A stretch of 64,000 nt of DNA. Source: Streptosporangium becharense. GTDB taxonomy: Bacteria; Actinomycetota; Actinomycetes; Streptosporangiales; Streptosporangiaceae. The translations under genes were made by a program, and so were the position numbers. The notes beneath the pieces are model-generated. The model was not told where the DNA came from and searched no databases. It was given only the letters and a program-made list of their open reading frames with translations. This document shows positions 43,673 through 53,093 of the stretch, one piece after another (the stretch's first letter is position 1; the number at the start of each line of letters is the position of its first letter). The stretch is from contig NZ_JACHMP010000001.1 in assembly GCF_014204985.1 (NCBI RefSeq), positions 7,130,001-7,194,000 of the forward strand, written 5' to 3'.

Positions 43673-44692
43673 ATGGTGCCGGAGGCGGAGTTCCGCTCCT
43701 ACTACGGGCAGCCGATCATCAAGTCACCTGTCTGGCACGAACCCCACATGCCCGCCTACCTCTACCTCGGCGGGCTGTCCGGGGCCGCCTCGACGATGGC
43801 CGCCATGGCCCGGCTCACCGGGTACGACCACCTGGCGCGCACCGCCGGGGCCACGGCTGCGCTCGGCGCGACCGCCGGCGCGGGTTTCCTCGTCGCCGAA
43901 CTCGGCAGGCCGGAACGCTTCCTCAACATGCTCCGCGTGTTCAAGCCCACCTCCCCGATGAGCATGGGCTCCTGGCTGCTGGCCGTGCACAGCGGCCTGG
44001 CCGCCCTCGCCGCCGCCCCGGCGGTCACCGCCGGGCTCCCGCGTGTCCCCATGGTCACCACCGCGTTCCCCCGTGTTCCCGCGGTCGCCACTGCGTTCCC
44101 GCGTGTTCCCGCGGTCGTCGCCGTGCTGCCCGCCGCCGGGGACGCGGCGGTCGCCGCCACGGCGGTGACCGGCCCGCTGATGGCGACCTACACCGCCGTG
44201 CTCCTGGCCGACACCGCGGTGCCCGCCTGGCACGAGGCCCGCCGCGAGCTGCCGTTCGTGTTCGCCGGGAGCGCGCTGGCCGCGGCGGGCGCCGCCGGGA
44301 TGCTGACCACGCCCCGCGCCGAGGCCGCCCCGGCCCGCGCCGCCGCCGCGCTGGGGGCGGCCGTGGAGACGGTCGCGGGCACGGTGATGGAACACCGGCT
44401 CGGCCTCGTCGGTGAGCCGTACCGGCAGGGGAAGGCGGGCCGCCGGATGCGCGCGGCCCGCGCGCTGACGGTGGCCGGTGGCCTGCTCGCCGTGGTCGCC
44501 GGCCGCCACCGCGTGCTCACCGCGCTGTCCGGCCTCGCGCTGACCGCCGGTTCCCTGTTCACCCGCTTCGCCGTCCTGGAGGCGGGCCGGGCCTCGGCCA
44601 CCGACCCCAGGTACACGGTGGTGCCCCAGCGGCGGCGCCTGGAAGCGGGCGAGCACGCGTCCGTCCCGGAGCCGGCCCGCTCGTGGCCGTAG
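43673..44692 (+). CDS. NrfD-like membrane subunit of formate dehydrogenase complex
   Basis: This 339-residue polytopic protein has NrfD/PsrC features: PVWHEPHMPAYLYLGGLSG at the start, a LGRPERFLNMLRVFKPTSPM loop and MSMGSWLL. It is the quinone-interacting anchor that takes electrons from FdhB. Residues about 122-149 are a threefold decapeptide repeat (FPRVPAV units) that enlarges one loop. ATG 43673 has GAGGAG upstream; GTG 43652 is an alternative. It replaces the cytochrome b subunit of FDH-N. It is convergent with selD, 6 bp away. Confidence 0.88.
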   Translation: MVPEAEFRSYYGQPIIKSPVWHEPHMPAYLYLGGLSGAASTMAAMARLTGYDHLARTAGATAALGATAGAGFLVAELGRPERFLNMLRVFKPTSPMSMGSWLLAVHSGLAALAAAPAVTAGLPRVPMVTTAFPRVPAVATAFPRVPAVVAVLPAAGDAAVAATAVTGPLMATYTAVLLADTAVPAWHEARRELPFVFAGSALAAAGAAGMLTTPRAEAAPARAAAALGAAVETVAGTVMEHRLGLVGEPYRQGKAGRRMRAARALTVAGGLLAVVAGRHRVLTALSGLALTAGSLFTRFAVLEAGRASATDPRYTVVPQRRRLEAGEHASVPEPARSWP

Positions 44693-44698
44693 GGTCCG

Positions 44699-45841
44699 TC
44701 AGCGCAGTCGCAGGGCGAGACCGTCGAAGGGCACCAGCTCGCCGACGATCGGAGCGCCGGGAACCTCCCCCGCGACAAGCAGCCCCCCGGACGTCTGGGC
44801 GTCGGCGAGCAGCAGCAGCTCCTCCTCGCCGAGGCACCCGGTGTCGAGGTGCGGCCCGACCCAGGCCAGGTTGCGCCGGGTGCCGCCGCTGACGTAGCCG
44901 TCCCGCACGGCCTCGCGGGCCCCCTCCAGGTACGGCACGGCCGCCGCGTCGACCACCGCCGTGACGCGGCTCGCCCTGGCCAGCTTGTAGAGGTGGCCGA
45001 GGAACCCGAACCCGGTCACGTCCGTGGCGCACCCGGCGCCCGCGGCGAGCGCCGCCCGCGAGGCTTCACGGTTCAGCGTGGTCATCACGGCCACCGCCTG
45101 CGGGAAGACCTCCCCGGTGGCCTTGTGCCGGGTGTTGAGCACGCCGACGCCGAGCGGCTTGGTCAGCGAGATCGGCAGTCCGGGCCGCCCGCCGCCGATG
45201 CGCAGCAGCCGGTCGGGATCGGCCAGTCCGGTGACGGCCATGCCGTACTTCGGCTCCGGATCGTCGACGCTGTGCCCGCCCGCGACGTGGCAGGCGGCGG
45301 CCCGCGCCACGTCCAGGCCGCCGCGCAGCACCTCCCGGGCCAGTTCCATCGGCAGCTTCTCCCGGGGCCAGCCGAGCAGGTTGACCGCGACCAGCGGCTC
45401 CCCGCCCACCGCGTAGACGTCCGACAGGGCGTTGGCCGCCGCGATCCGCCCCCAGTCGTAGGGGTCGTCCACCACGGGCGTGAAGAAGTCGGCGGTGGCC
45501 ACGACCGCCCGGCCGCCCTCGATGCGGACCACTGCGGCGTCGTCCCCGTCGTCCAGGCCGACGACCAGTTCCCCGGCGGGGGAAGGGAACGCGTACCGCC
45601 CGTCCGGGTCATGACCGGGCGGCGGCCCGTCCGGGCTGGAACCGGGTGGCCCGTCCGGGCTGGAACCGGGTAGGTCATCCGGGCCGGGACCGGGCAGTAG
45701 GCCCGTGACCATGGCCTCCAGCTCACCGGGTGGGATCTTGCAGGCGCAGCCGCCCCCGTGCGCGTACCGGGTCATCCGGATCACATCCCGTCCCGCCGCC
45801 TCGGAGGTCGCCGAGGTGCCCGGCCCTGTCATCCCCACCAT
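44699..45841 (-). CDS. selD: Selenide, water dikinase (selenophosphate synthetase)
   Basis: About 380 residues from the ATG at 45841; nearby ATGs at 45832 and 45775 are alternatives, and the N-terminal ~20 residues are uncertain. The catalytic region HGGGCACKIPPGEL has cysteine, not selenocysteine, at the reactive site. The AIRS-type ATP-binding segments are VGLDDGDDAAVV, TADFFTPVVDDPYDWG, AANALSDVYAVGG, GGHSVDDPEPKYG and TDVTGFGFLGH. A Pro/Gly/Ser/Asp repeat (PPGSSPDG units) of about 30 residues interrupts the usual spacing. It makes selenophosphate for Sec-tRNA synthesis, serving fdhA. selA and selB are not in the window. Confidence 0.93.
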   Translation of the reverse strand: MVGMTGPGTSATSEAAGRDVIRMTRYAHGGGCACKIPPGELEAMVTGLLPGPGPDDLPGSSPDGPPGSSPDGPPPGHDPDGRYAFPSPAGELVVGLDDGDDAAVVRIEGGRAVVATADFFTPVVDDPYDWGRIAAANALSDVYAVGGEPLVAVNLLGWPREKLPMELAREVLRGGLDVARAAACHVAGGHSVDDPEPKYGMAVTGLADPDRLLRIGGGRPGLPISLTKPLGVGVLNTRHKATGEVFPQAVAVMTTLNREASRAALAAGAGCATDVTGFGFLGHLYKLARASRVTAVVDAAAVPYLEGAREAVRDGYVSGGTRRNLAWVGPHLDTGCLGEEELLLLADAQTSGGLLVAGEVPGAPIVGELVPFDGLALRLR

Positions 45842-46037
45842 GCCCCGTCCCCATCGTCCGGCGTGTTCCCCGCCCACCCGTGCGTTCTCTCCACCTGGCG
45901 GGCTCCCGCTCGTCCGGCACGCTCCTCGCTCGGTGCCCGGCTCGCACGTCACGCCCGTCGTCCGCGCCGTCATCCGTCGTCGTACGACGCGGCGGGCCGC
46001 CTCCCACCCATACCCGGCTGCGGGTAGGTTCTCCCGT

Positions 46038-46130
46038 GGAGGCGTCTGGGTGCCTGGTGGCCCCCGCGGTCTTCAAAACCGTTGAGACCGAGACCCTCGG
46101 CCTGGCGGGTTCGATTCCCGTCCGCCTCCG
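46038..46130 (+). tRNA. selC: tRNA-Sec (anticodon UCA)
   Basis: The acceptor stem pairs GGAGGCG (46038-46044) with CGCCTCC (46123-46129). The anticodon loop cttcaaa (46071-46077) has anticodon TCA at 46073-46075. A long variable arm with a CCGAG/CTCGG stem (around 46088-46100) and a T-loop ttcgatt follow. The long acceptor-T stack and large extra arm are diagnostic of selenocysteine tRNA. CCA is not encoded at the 3' end. It decodes the fdhA UGA. Confidence 0.93.
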
Positions 46131-46556
46131 CTACCAGGGAAAACGTGTGCCCGGACGATCACGGTCGAGCCCTTGGGCCGGGAACTGGTGCCCTACCTGG
46201 CCGGGCATGCCGCCCGCCGGACCGGCGAGGGCAACCCGCTCGGACCTCTTGACGCACAGGAGAGCATCCGTGATGAGTGCTACGCGCTACCGATCGCCGC
46301 ATGGAGCGACACCGTGAGTTCCGCTGTCCGGAACGATCTCGGCCTCTCGGATCTCCTTGGCGACCTAAAGAATGTCACCCGCCTCGCGAGCGGTTCCCGC
46401 AAAACGCGTTCAGAGGTCGCGGACATCGCGAGTCGCCGGTGGCTCGATGGTGTCCCGGAATCCCCGCGATGGACATGTTCGGCATTCTCCGGGTGAAGCG
46501 GCCGGGCGGGATCTGGTCTCCGGCGTGCGGTGACGACCTCGTCGTTTCCTCGCGGA
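46131..46556. other. Gene-poor gap between tRNA-Sec and the SARP-AAA regulator
   Basis: A 107-codon frame (46173-46496) exists on the plus strand but resembles nothing I recognise and has no good start site. A 14-15 codon mini-ORF begins at 46271/46274 behind CAGGAG and could be chance. I see no RNA gene or repeat here beyond the tRNA. Confidence 0.4.
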
Positions 46557-49500
46557 TCACGGGGATGCCACGGCCGCGGGGGAGCCGCCCGCGCATCCGC
46601 CGATGGGTTCGCGACGGCCTTCGCGGGACCTTCGACCCTCGCTACCGCGACCGCCCGCCTGTGACGTCTCACCGGCCGGCATCACATGGCTTCCGAGCCT
46701 GTGCCGGGCCGCCAGCCGCTTCAGCGACGTCAGGTGCCAGGAGGCCGACGCGGGGTCGCCGGCGCTGAAGGCGAGCCGTGTCAGGAACCCGTCCACGGGC
46801 CCCACGCAGACCACCGCGGACCCCACGGCGATCCGCCCGGCGTAGGGCAGCAGTTTCTCGTACGTCTCCCGGCAGGCCGGCACGTCACCGACGGCGGCCT
46901 GGGCCGCCCCCTGCAGGCAGGTCATGCTCAGCCACGACCAGTCCGCCGACGGGGTCGGCCACCCTTCCCGGGTGGCGGCCCGGGCTTCGTCCACGAGGCC
47001 GCGCGCGCACAGTTCCAGTATCCGGGCGTCGTGATCCATGCTCGGATGGACGCCGGTGATCAGGTCGATCAGCGGTCCGGCGTCGGCCATCGTGCCTCGC
47101 TGGAAGCACAGCATGAGACGCCCGATCACCGCGATCGTGTCGGCGTACCACATGCCGGTCCGTTCGGCCTGCCGCTCGGCCTCGCCGTACACGATGTCGG
47201 CGTCGTCGAACCGGCCGGCCAGGGCGAGCCGGCCGGCCCGCCACATGGTGTGGTGGAAACGCAGCCAGGGCAGCTGCAGGCGTTCGAGCATGACGTCGCA
47301 GTGAGCGGCGGCCCGGTCGGCACCGGCCAGGTCGAACATCTCCAGCCGGTGGTGGGTGTACATCATCTGGGCGAGCAGTTCGAACTCCGGCGCCCGGGCA
47401 CGCAGCGCGAGTTCGTACATCTCGTCGATGACCTCCATGAGCTCGGGGATGTGGGTCGCCTGGGGCAGGAGCAGGCCGTGCACGTTGAGCGCCCGCATCA
47501 GCAGATGCGGATCCTCCAGTCTGCGTGCCATCGCGACGGCCTCGGCGGATAGGGAACGGCAGCGCGGGTTGCCGCTCCCGTCGTACAGTTCCTGGGCCAG
47601 GCCGCCCAGGAGCAGGACCCGCTCCGGGCTGTCGGTCTCGGGCAGCGCGCGCAGCACGGCCTCGAACTGCTCCACCAGCCGCGGCTCCACTGCCTCGCAT
47701 GTGTTGCGCAGCCCCAAGCTCGACGGGGCGGACAGCGCGGTGAGGGCCCGGGCGGTCAGCTCGGGGTGCGTGTCGGCCCGGTCGGTGACGCGTACGGCCT
47801 CGGCCCGGACGCGCCGGGCGCTCAGCGCGTCTCCGGCCTGCAGCAGGGTGTGGGCCTGCCGCGACAGCAGCTCCACGTGCTCGGCCGGGTCGCCGGCGCA
47901 GGCGCTGTGCGCGGCGACGGCCCGGCCCCACCATGTGGCGGCCTCCCCGTACGCCATGCGCCGGCTCGCTTGCCGGGCCGCCGCGCGGGCCCAGTGCACC
48001 GTTTCCCGGTACGCCACCGGGCCGGCCCCCGCCGCGTGATGGGCGATGACGGTCACGTCGGCGGCCGGCTGGGAGGCCAGGGCGGTCATCACCTCCCGGT
48101 GGAGCATCGCCTTGCGCAGCGGCGGGATGTCACCGATCAGGGTCTCCCGGACCAGGTCGTGGGTGAAAGCCATGGAACCGCTCCTGGAGATGATCAACCC
48201 GGTCTGGACGGCCCGGTCCAGGACGTGGTAGGCCTGCGACGGTTCCGCCCCGGCGGCCCGGCACACCTCGGCGACCATCCCGGGGTCGAAGTCCCGGCCG
48301 ATCACCGCGGCGGTCGCGAGCACTTCGACGGCCCGGGATCCGAGCGCGGCCAGCCGACGACGGATCAGATCGGCCACCGCGTCGGGTACCGCCTCCCGGC
48401 CCCGGCCCTGGGCCAGCAGCCGGGCGCTTTCCCGGACGAAGAACGGGTTGCCGCCGGTCCGCTCGGCCAGCCATCTGGCGGTGGAGTCGTCCACCTCGAC
48501 GCCCATCGCGGCCGCGACCACCCGTACGTCCTCGATTTCCAGCCCGGTCAGGCGGATGCGCAGCAGGTCGTAGCAGGCGAGTTGTCCCAGTACGTCGTTC
48601 ACCGACAGGTCCGAAGCGCAGCCCGGGAAGTCACCGCCGTGGATGGCGATGTCCCGCAGGGCCGTCTCGCGGAAGGCGGTGACCAGCGTCAGCGGGACGG
48701 CCTCGGCCAGTCCTCCGGTCAGCACGGTGACGTCCCTGAGTAGTTCGAGCGAGGCCGGGTCGGCCCCGTGCAGGTCGTCCAGGATGATCACCAGGGGCCG
48801 GGATCGCGTGGTCGCGACGAGCCACTGCGCGATGGCCTGGTTGCGCTGGAACAGCGTCACCCCGGTGGCGCGGTCGGGCCGCTCGTCGTCCAGCAGCCCG
48901 GCCAGCGCCTGACGGTCCGGTGGCGCGGAGGTCTCGGCCAGCGTGCGCAGCACCTGCAGCCAGGGCCACAGCGGCGGGACTCCCTCGGCGTCGTGGCAGC
49001 GGCCCCACAACACCAGATATCCGAGATCGACGCAGTGATCGTGGAACGCCTCCAGCAATCGTGTCTTGCCGATACCCGGCTCGCCGCTGACCGCGGCGGT
49101 GGCCACGCCGTTGCGGCCCATGCGGAGCGGCAGCGTCGTCAGCTTCGCGAGCTGGCGTTGCCTGCCGATCATGATCCGGTGTCGGGAGGAGAGCGGTGCC
49201 GGCGGCGCGACCAGGGGTACCGGGGCGGTGGGCAGGGGCGGGAGGGCGAGCGAGTCGGACTGCCGGAGGATGTCGTTCTCCAGCTTCCGCAACTCGGAAC
49301 CGGGGTCCAGACCCAACTGAGAGGTCAGGATGTCGCCGGCCCGGCGCAGCGCGGCCAGGGCGTCGGCCTGGCGGCCGGTGCGGTACAGGGCCAGGGCCAG
49401 CAGGCACCACAGACGTTCCCGCAGCGGGTGAGCGGTGGTCTCGGCCTCCAGGTCGGTGATCACTGGTTGCGGGCGGCCGCAGTCGAGCAGCGCCTGGGCG

Positions 49501-49988
49501 CGTCGTTCGATCGCGACCAGACGCAGTTCGCACAGCCGGTTGACCTCGGCGGTCGCCCATGGCTTGTCGGCGAACTCACCGTAGGGCAGGCCCCGCCACA
49601 GCCGCAGCGCCTCCTCCAGGCGGGCGAGCGCTTCGCCGGGCGGGCACGATTCCGCTGCGGTGACCAGTTCGGCGAACCGGATCGCGTCCACGTCGGCGGT
49701 GGGCAGCAGGTAGCCCGGAGCCCGGGTGACGAGTATCCGGGGAGAGGCGCGGTCGGGTTCGATGGCCCGGCGCAGGTTGGACACGTACGTGTAAAGCGCG
49801 GCAAGCGCGCTCGCCGGGGGAGCGCCGTCGTACAGGTCGTCGATCAGTGTGTCCACGGGGACGACGGCCCCGTGGGCGAGCAGCAGCCGCGCCAGCACCG
49901 CACGCTGGCGTGGGCCGATCAGGTCGATGGGGACTCCGTTGTCGTGAGCCTCCACTGAACCCAGAACCAGGAACTCCACCCTCATCAC
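46557..49988 (-). CDS. Large SARP/AAA-ATPase transcriptional regulator (AfsR/BTAD-ATPase type)
   Basis: This 1143-residue protein has four parts. A winged-helix DNA-binding domain (1-95) starts VEFLVLGSVEAHDNGVPI. A BTAD domain (about 100-245) follows. An AAA/NACHT-like ATPase has Walker A GEPGIGKTRLL and a Walker B-like LVIILDDLHGADPASLELL. A long helical, TPR-like C-terminal half runs to about 1115. The last ~30 residues are Arg/Gly-rich. Such regulators integrate signals through the ATPase/TPR part to control secondary metabolism. Adjacent target candidates are the lanthipeptide genes, transcribed divergently about 1.4 kb away. The ATG is at 49988. Confidence 0.9.
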   Translation of the reverse strand: MMRVEFLVLGSVEAHDNGVPIDLIGPRQRAVLARLLLAHGAVVPVDTLIDDLYDGAPPASALAALYTYVSNLRRAIEPDRASPRILVTRAPGYLLPTADVDAIRFAELVTAAESCPPGEALARLEEALRLWRGLPYGEFADKPWATAEVNRLCELRLVAIERRAQALLDCGRPQPVITDLEAETTAHPLRERLWCLLALALYRTGRQADALAALRRAGDILTSQLGLDPGSELRKLENDILRQSDSLALPPLPTAPVPLVAPPAPLSSRHRIMIGRQRQLAKLTTLPLRMGRNGVATAAVSGEPGIGKTRLLEAFHDHCVDLGYLVLWGRCHDAEGVPPLWPWLQVLRTLAETSAPPDRQALAGLLDDERPDRATGVTLFQRNQAIAQWLVATTRSRPLVIILDDLHGADPASLELLRDVTVLTGGLAEAVPLTLVTAFRETALRDIAIHGGDFPGCASDLSVNDVLGQLACYDLLRIRLTGLEIEDVRVVAAAMGVEVDDSTARWLAERTGGNPFFVRESARLLAQGRGREAVPDAVADLIRRRLAALGSRAVEVLATAAVIGRDFDPGMVAEVCRAAGAEPSQAYHVLDRAVQTGLIISRSGSMAFTHDLVRETLIGDIPPLRKAMLHREVMTALASQPAADVTVIAHHAAGAGPVAYRETVHWARAAARQASRRMAYGEAATWWGRAVAAHSACAGDPAEHVELLSRQAHTLLQAGDALSARRVRAEAVRVTDRADTHPELTARALTALSAPSSLGLRNTCEAVEPRLVEQFEAVLRALPETDSPERVLLLGGLAQELYDGSGNPRCRSLSAEAVAMARRLEDPHLLMRALNVHGLLLPQATHIPELMEVIDEMYELALRARAPEFELLAQMMYTHHRLEMFDLAGADRAAAHCDVMLERLQLPWLRFHHTMWRAGRLALAGRFDDADIVYGEAERQAERTGMWYADTIAVIGRLMLCFQRGTMADAGPLIDLITGVHPSMDHDARILELCARGLVDEARAATREGWPTPSADWSWLSMTCLQGAAQAAVGDVPACRETYEKLLPYAGRIAVGSAVVCVGPVDGFLTRLAFSAGDPASASWHLTSLKRLAARHRLGSHVMPAGETSQAGGRGSEGRRSREGRREPIGGCAGGSPAAVASP

Positions 49989-50718
49989 CTAAGAGTCGGC
50001 GCAGCGGACGGATCCGATGCGGCGGGAGAAACCGCCGCATGTGCGACGGGTTTTGTCATGTTTCCTACAGGGGGGCTTTCAAGGCCGCCCCTCCTGACCG
50101 AAGCCTTCGGAGCCGGAACGGCGGTTCAACCGGCGTCAGGCCGGACCGGTCGACGGTGCGGTGCGGACGCGGCTCATCGGTGGTCCGGCGGTGTGTCCGG
50201 ATGGACGTGAGAGAAGGTCTACGGGATTGCTACGGCCTCTGCGGGCGGTGTGGCCCGCCTTCGGCGGCGAGGGGATGTGATCGATGGGGAGAGCCGGGGC
50301 GTGGGATGGGCGAGGTGGGGCCTCAGGCCGGAGACCGGGGCGGTACGCCTCCTGGGGGAACGGGAGAACCGATCGTGCCGGCCACCGGGGATGCGGAGGC
50401 CACGGGGCCGGCTGCCGCGGTGGGCGTGGAAGCGTGCCCACTCTCGTCAGGCAGGCTCATGCGAATCCTTTGCCGTGTGCGGAAAGAGAAACCGGTGCGG
50501 TCAGGCGACCGCGGTCATGAGACGACCGCTTCGATGAGCATGCCCGGTACGACTTGTCAGCGGCTTGGTCCCTCTTGGTCTTCTCCCCGGAAGACCCGGC
50601 GATCATCGGATCGTCCGGCCCGGCGCCGGCGGCGCGGCACCGGGCCCGGGACCCCGAAACGGGCAGGGCGCCGCCGTGCCCGTCCCGGCCGGTCACAGCG
50701 GTGGCCGCAGGGTTCTCC

Positions 50719-50868
50719 CACCTTGAGCGGTGCGTTGTCCTGGCGGCAGCGTACGGTCACGATCGGGCCGCCGAAGGCGTGGCGTCCGCCGTACCGGCGG
50801 AGCCGCAGTTCGCAGGGGTCGAGCTCCTCACCCCGTTCGTCGTACAGGTCCGCGGTCACGATGATCAT
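50719..50868 (-). pseudogene. Truncated RraA-like fragment
   Basis: About 50 residues starting at ATG 50868 ([16 protein letters not shown], then [18 protein letters not shown] and QDNAPLK) match the N-terminus of RraA/RraA-like aldolase-family proteins. After that the frame continues into unrelated Arg-rich sequence, and the remaining two thirds of the fold are missing. It sits in a 1.4-kb stretch (49989-51398) with no intact gene, so it looks like a decayed remnant. Confidence 0.55.
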
Positions 50869-50880
50869 GATGCGTCTTTC

Positions 50881-50916
50881 TCGGTGCTCTCGGTGCTCTC
50901 GGTGCTCTCGGTGCAC
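50881..50916. repeat. Four tandem copies of a 9-bp repeat (TCGGTGCTC)
   Basis: Copies start at 50881, 50890, 50899 and 50908, and the last ends in CAC. The array lies just upstream of the RraA-like fragment. The array is short, with no spacers. Confidence 0.8.
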
Positions 50917-51263
50917 GGACTACGGATCCAAGGAGACACCCGATCCGCCGGTCCGCGGGTGGTCGTCGCGTGGTCGCGCCGCCCGGCCCGGGATGGGCAC
51001 GCCCGCGGCGGCGCCGGGAGATGGGACGGGCCGGGCACGGGACGAGGCCCATGATGGCCCACTGGACGATCGACCCCGGGCCGGCGGCACGGAGATGTGC
51101 CGCCGGGACAGGACGAGGGTGCCCACGCTGAGTCCGCGGCGACCGGATGGGCATCCTCGCGACCGCGCCTCGCGCGCGTGCGGGTGATGTCACGTCTCTC
51201 CGCAGGCTTCGGATCTCCCCGGTGGGGCACGGCGTCCCGTGGACGAAGCCCCAGGTCAGGAGC

Positions 51264-51300
51264 CTTAACAAAATATCTACAAGATAACCTTCAACTCTCC
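51264..51300 (+). promoter_or_regulatory. AT-rich putative promoter/operator upstream of the P450 fusion gene
   Basis: An unusually AT-rich stretch (ttaacaaaatatctacaaga) contains the small palindrome TATCT-ACA-AGATA. It lies about 110 bp before the ATG at 51399. No clear -35/-10 pair is assigned. Confidence 0.35.
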
Positions 51301-51398
51301 TGATCGGCCGCAAGATCATCATTAGGTCCGTAGGAGAGGCATGCCCCAACCAGACGAGGTGTTCTGGATTGCCGTGGTACCGCAAGGGGTGAGCCGAT

Positions 51399-53093
51399 AT
51401 GACAGCAGGCGCCGACAGCGCCGTCGAAACCCTGCCTGTTACGGCCTCGGGGGATGACGAACCGGGCATGGACGCCGGGGACCGGGTCGTGGTGATCGTC
51501 GGCCGGTGTGCCGGGGACGAGCGCCTGGAGGACGAGCTCACGGCCCGGGGCTGGCAGGTACGAGTGGCGGGGGTGCCGGCCGGTGATCATGCCACGTGCC
51601 TTGAGGGGATCACGGACTTCCTGGCCGCGCCGGAGAGCCCGGACCGTGTCGTGCTCCTCGGCCGCGGCGAGGCCGGGCCGACGGCGATGGAGTTCGCGGA
51701 CGACCATCCGGAGCGGGTGGTCGCCGTGGTGGCCGTGGACTCGCCCGGCGTCGAGGGCCACACGCCCGGAGACCCCGTCCCGGAGCCGCCCTGCCCGGCG
51801 CTGGTGGTCACCGCCGCTGATCCGGGGGCGACGGCCTCGGCGGTCGTCTCCTTCCTGGCCGGGCTGGACCGGCAGGCGGTCATTTCCGCGAGGCATTGGG
51901 CAAGGCTTCCGGCGCTCACCCCCGCGCTGCTCAACGCCCCCGAAGTGATCGAGCGGCTACGGCAGATGGGGCCGGTCCACCGGATCAACGCGGAAGGTGT
52001 GGCGACGACCTGGATCCTGACCGGACACAAGACGACCACCGCGACCCTCGCCGACCCGAGGTTAGCCGGGGAGGTGGAGATCACGGCCGGGTTCCGGCTC
52101 CAGTCCGATGATCCGGCCCTCGCGCACCGGGGCGAGCAGGACCTGATCACGATCGATGCGCAGGAGCACACCCGGCTGCGCCGGCTGGTCGGCCATTACC
52201 TCACGCCGAAGCGAGTGGAGGCGCTGCGCCCGCGCATGCAGCGCGAGGTCGACGCGCTGCTGGACGCGATCCCCACGGGTGAGGAGGTCGATCTCCTGGC
52301 GAGGTTCGCACTTCCCCTGCCGGTGATCGTCCTGTGTGACCTGCTGGGAGTGCCCGAGCGGGACCGCGGCTACATCCACGAGTGGCTGGTGGAGAGGATG
52401 CGCGCCACACCGCCCAGCGCGCACGGCGACATCGACGACTACCTGCGCGTCCTGATCGCGGACAGGAGGAATCGCCCCTCGGACGACTTGCTCGGCTGGG
52501 TCGTCGAAGCCGAAGGCGACGGCCTGTCCGAGAACGATCTCGTCTCGGCGGCCAGGTTCCTCATGGTGGGCGGGCACCGGGCGCCGACCACGCTGCTGGC
52601 GAGCGGTGTCGCCGCCCTGCTGCGGGAGCGCGAGCAGTGGCGGCGGCTCGTGGACGATCCCGCGCTGGTCGTGCCCGCGGTCGAGGAGCTGTTGCGGTTC
52701 GTCACTCCGTTCCCGGTGGGGCTGGCCCGTAACACGACGGCACCGATCGACGTGGAGGGCACGTCGATCCCGAAGGGCAACCTCATCGCCGCGTCGCTCG
52801 TGGCCGCCAACCGGGATCCGTCCATGTTCGCCGATCCGGACACGCTCGACATCGGGCGGGCGGTCAATCCCCATCTCTCCTTCGGGTACGGCCACCATCA
52901 CTGCCTGGGGGCGGCGCTGGCCAGAGCCCAGGCGCAGATCGCCATCGGTACGCTCGCGCGGCGCTTCCCGGACGTGGAGCTCGCCCGTGACCCCCGAGAT
53001 CTGCATTACCGGCAGAGCCGTGTGCGCTATCTCCTCCAGCTGCCGGTCGTGCTCGAACCGGACCGTCACCGGTCTCCGGCGGCCGGAGCGTGA
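51399..53093 (+). CDS. Cytochrome P450 fused to a degenerate alpha/beta-hydrolase domain
   Basis: This 564-residue protein has two parts. Residues about 25-155 read like the core of an alpha/beta hydrolase (VVVIVGRCAGDERLEDEL, then RVVLLGRGEAGPTAMEFA and HPERVVAVVAVDSP). The nucleophile elbow is G-R-G-E-A-G, with Glu in place of Ser, and the catalytic His region is missing. Residues about 165-555 are a P450 with I-helix GGHRAPTT, K-helix EELLR and heme loop FGYGHHHCLGAALA. No frame change occurs between the parts. It lies 79 bp upstream of the lanthipeptide synthetase in the same direction, so it may oxidise the peptide; that is inference. AAGGGGTGA precedes the ATG. Confidence 0.85.
   Translation: MTAGADSAVETLPVTASGDDEPGMDAGDRVVVIVGRCAGDERLEDELTARGWQVRVAGVPAGDHATCLEGITDFLAAPESPDRVVLLGRGEAGPTAMEFADDHPERVVAVVAVDSPGVEGHTPGDPVPEPPCPALVVTAADPGATASAVVSFLAGLDRQAVISARHWARLPALTPALLNAPEVIERLRQMGPVHRINAEGVATTWILTGHKTTTATLADPRLAGEVEITAGFRLQSDDPALAHRGEQDLITIDAQEHTRLRRLVGHYLTPKRVEALRPRMQREVDALLDAIPTGEEVDLLARFALPLPVIVLCDLLGVPERDRGYIHEWLVERMRATPPSAHGDIDDYLRVLIADRRNRPSDDLLGWVVEAEGDGLSENDLVSAARFLMVGGHRAPTTLLASGVAALLREREQWRRLVDDPALVVPAVEELLRFVTPFPVGLARNTTAPIDVEGTSIPKGNLIAASLVAANRDPSMFADPDTLDIGRAVNPHLSFGYGHHHCLGAALARAQAQIAIGTLARRFPDVELARDPRDLHYRQSRVRYLLQLPVVLEPDRHRSPAAGA

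Noticed and set aside
46173-46496. 107-codon plus-strand frame after tRNA-Sec
   Set aside because: No homology I can recognise, no good start signal and irregular codon use. It is noted only as part of the gene-poor gap.
50881-50916. Short tandem repeats considered as a CRISPR array
   Set aside because: The units are 9 bp, contiguous, without spacers, and no cas genes are present. The 31-bp array at 17395 is also contiguous without spacers.
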